A DNA stretch of 6,568 nucleotides from Cyclobacteriaceae bacterium. Lineage in GTDB: Bacteria > Bacteroidota > Bacteroidia > Cytophagales > Cyclobacteriaceae. The notes below the pieces were generated by a model. The model was not told the origin of the DNA, did not search any database, and worked only from the letters and a program-made list of their open reading frames with translations. Positions 5,755 through 6,568 of the stretch are shown here, one piece after another; the stretch's first letter is position 1; every line of letters starts with the position of its first letter. A program made the position numbers and the translations under genes. The stretch is from the NCBI GenBank assembly GCA_019751475.1, contig JAIENH010000012.1:1-6568 (forward strand), given 5' to 3'.

Positions 5755-6568
5755 ATGGCGAAAATTAAGTATTACTACGACACCGAATCCTGCAAGTACG
5801 TCCGGGTGACTACCTCCACCGGAGACATCATTCTTAATACGCTTGGCATTGTGTCGCTTACCCTGGCTATGGCCGTTGGTCTGCTGTTGCTTTACAGCAA
5901 TTACTTTGAATCCCCAAAAGAACTTATCCTCAAGAATGAAGTGAAAGAAATGGAGTTCTACTACCAGGAACTTCAGAAGAAAGTAAACGACCTCGACAAG
6001 ATACTCGCTGACATGTCGTACCGCGATGACAATATCTACCGCACGGTGTTAGGCTCAGAGCCTATCGATAAGTCGGTGCGTGAGGCTGGTATTGGTGGAG
6101 CCGAACGCTACGAAGAGATCAAAAACAAAGACATCGTCCACGAAGAGATATTAGTAAAGTTAAATGAGTCGGTGGATAAGCTCCGCAGGAAAGTGTACAT
6201 CGAGTCTCGCTCACAGGATGAGGTCGTGCAACTTGCCGAGAACAAAGAGAAACTATTTGCAGCCATTCCAGCCATCCAACCGGTACCCAAAAAGGAGACG
6301 GTGGTGCTTGCTTCTGGTTTTGGCATCCGCATCCACCCTATTTATAAAGTGCGCAAAATGCATACAGGCATTGATTTCGCAGCACCGATTGGCACACCTA
6401 TCTACGCAGCCGCTGATGGCGTGATCGACAACGTTGAAATCAGCTTCACCGGCTATGGCAAGAAAGTAGAGATTGACCATGGCTTTGGTTATCGCACGCG
6501 CTATGCGCACATGCATATGTTCACGGTACGCAACGGCCAGCGCGTGAAGCGCGGAGAACTCATTGGCT
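5755..6568 (+). CDS. Membrane-anchored M23 (LytM-type) metallopeptidase, 3' end outside window
   Basis: This open frame of 271 codons from the ATG at 5755 runs off the right edge. A short N-terminal segment (1-25, probably cytoplasmic) precedes one transmembrane helix (about 26-47, LNTLGIVSLTLAMAVGLLLL). Next comes a charged, heptad-like helical region (55-90 and 120-165), likely a periplasmic coiled coil, and then the M23 domain from about residue 185. The zinc ligands are all present: His203 and Asp207 in HTGID, and the HMH pair His252/His254, with the family-typical GFGIRIHPI (188-196) and GTPIYAAADGVI (213-224). Such enzymes cut peptide cross-links in peptidoglycan during growth and division, so it appears catalytically complete even though truncated here. 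It starts nine bases after the mogA stop and probably shares its transcript. The preceding A-rich AATAAAATAG replaces a Shine-Dalgarno sequence. Confidence 0.92.
   Translation, partial: MAKIKYYYDTESCKYVRVTTSTGDIILNTLGIVSLTLAMAVGLLLLYSNYFESPKELILKNEVKEMEFYYQELQKKVNDLDKILADMSYRDDNIYRTVLGSEPIDKSVREAGIGGAERYEEIKNKDIVHEEILVKLNESVDKLRRKVYIESRSQDEVVQLAENKEKLFAAIPAIQPVPKKETVVLASGFGIRIHPIYKVRKMHTGIDFAAPIGTPIYAAADGVIDNVEISFTGYGKKVEIDHGFGYRTRYAHMHMFTVRNGQRVKRGELIG

Overview
The window looks like chromosomal DNA of a Bacteroidota bacterium, most likely a Cytophagia-like lineage (the class is inference). The signs are a large secreted Rhs-type protein with the N-terminal architecture typical of this phylum, a DUF6624 protein, a -7-like element TAnnTTTG just ahead of a start codon, and no Shine-Dalgarno sequences; the spacers before starts are A-rich instead. 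Four kinds of protein can be recognised. No tRNA, rRNA, CRISPR array, insertion sequence or integrase is visible.

Left half, minus strand (1-3788): a two-gene unit read right to left. The first gene encodes a 210-residue secreted DUF6624 protein. Thirteen bases after its stop begins a very large secreted Rhs/YD-repeat protein, of which 1047 codons are present before the window ends. Its C-terminal half, where a variable toxin tip or a secretion signal would lie, is to the left of base 1. The visible part has a signal peptide, a conserved N-terminal domain, at least one YD-type repeat near residue 950, and an unusual Cys/Pro-rich segment at residues 643-705 with a duplicated VDPPPYE heptapeptide.

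Middle (3789-4165): a 377-base AT-rich divergent intergenic region. It has no convincing gene but holds three inverted repeats and a candidate promoter placed so close to trhO that the message would be leaderless or nearly so.

Right half, plus strand (4166-6568): a tightly packed run of three genes. trhO (oxygen-dependent tRNA U34 hydroxylase) overlaps mogA (molybdopterin adenylyltransferase) by 4 bases. Nine bases after mogA comes a membrane-anchored M23 (LytM-type) peptidoglycan endopeptidase, cut by the right window edge after all its metal ligands. The three are probably co-transcribed, but their functions (tRNA wobble modification, molybdenum cofactor, cell wall) do not form one known pathway.

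The least-explained items are the Cys/Pro-rich insertion in the Rhs protein, the DUF6624-Rhs pairing, and the inverted repeats in the divergent promoter region. Nothing here proves a new system. The decisive sequence for the Rhs locus (C-terminus and any downstream immunity gene) is outside the window.
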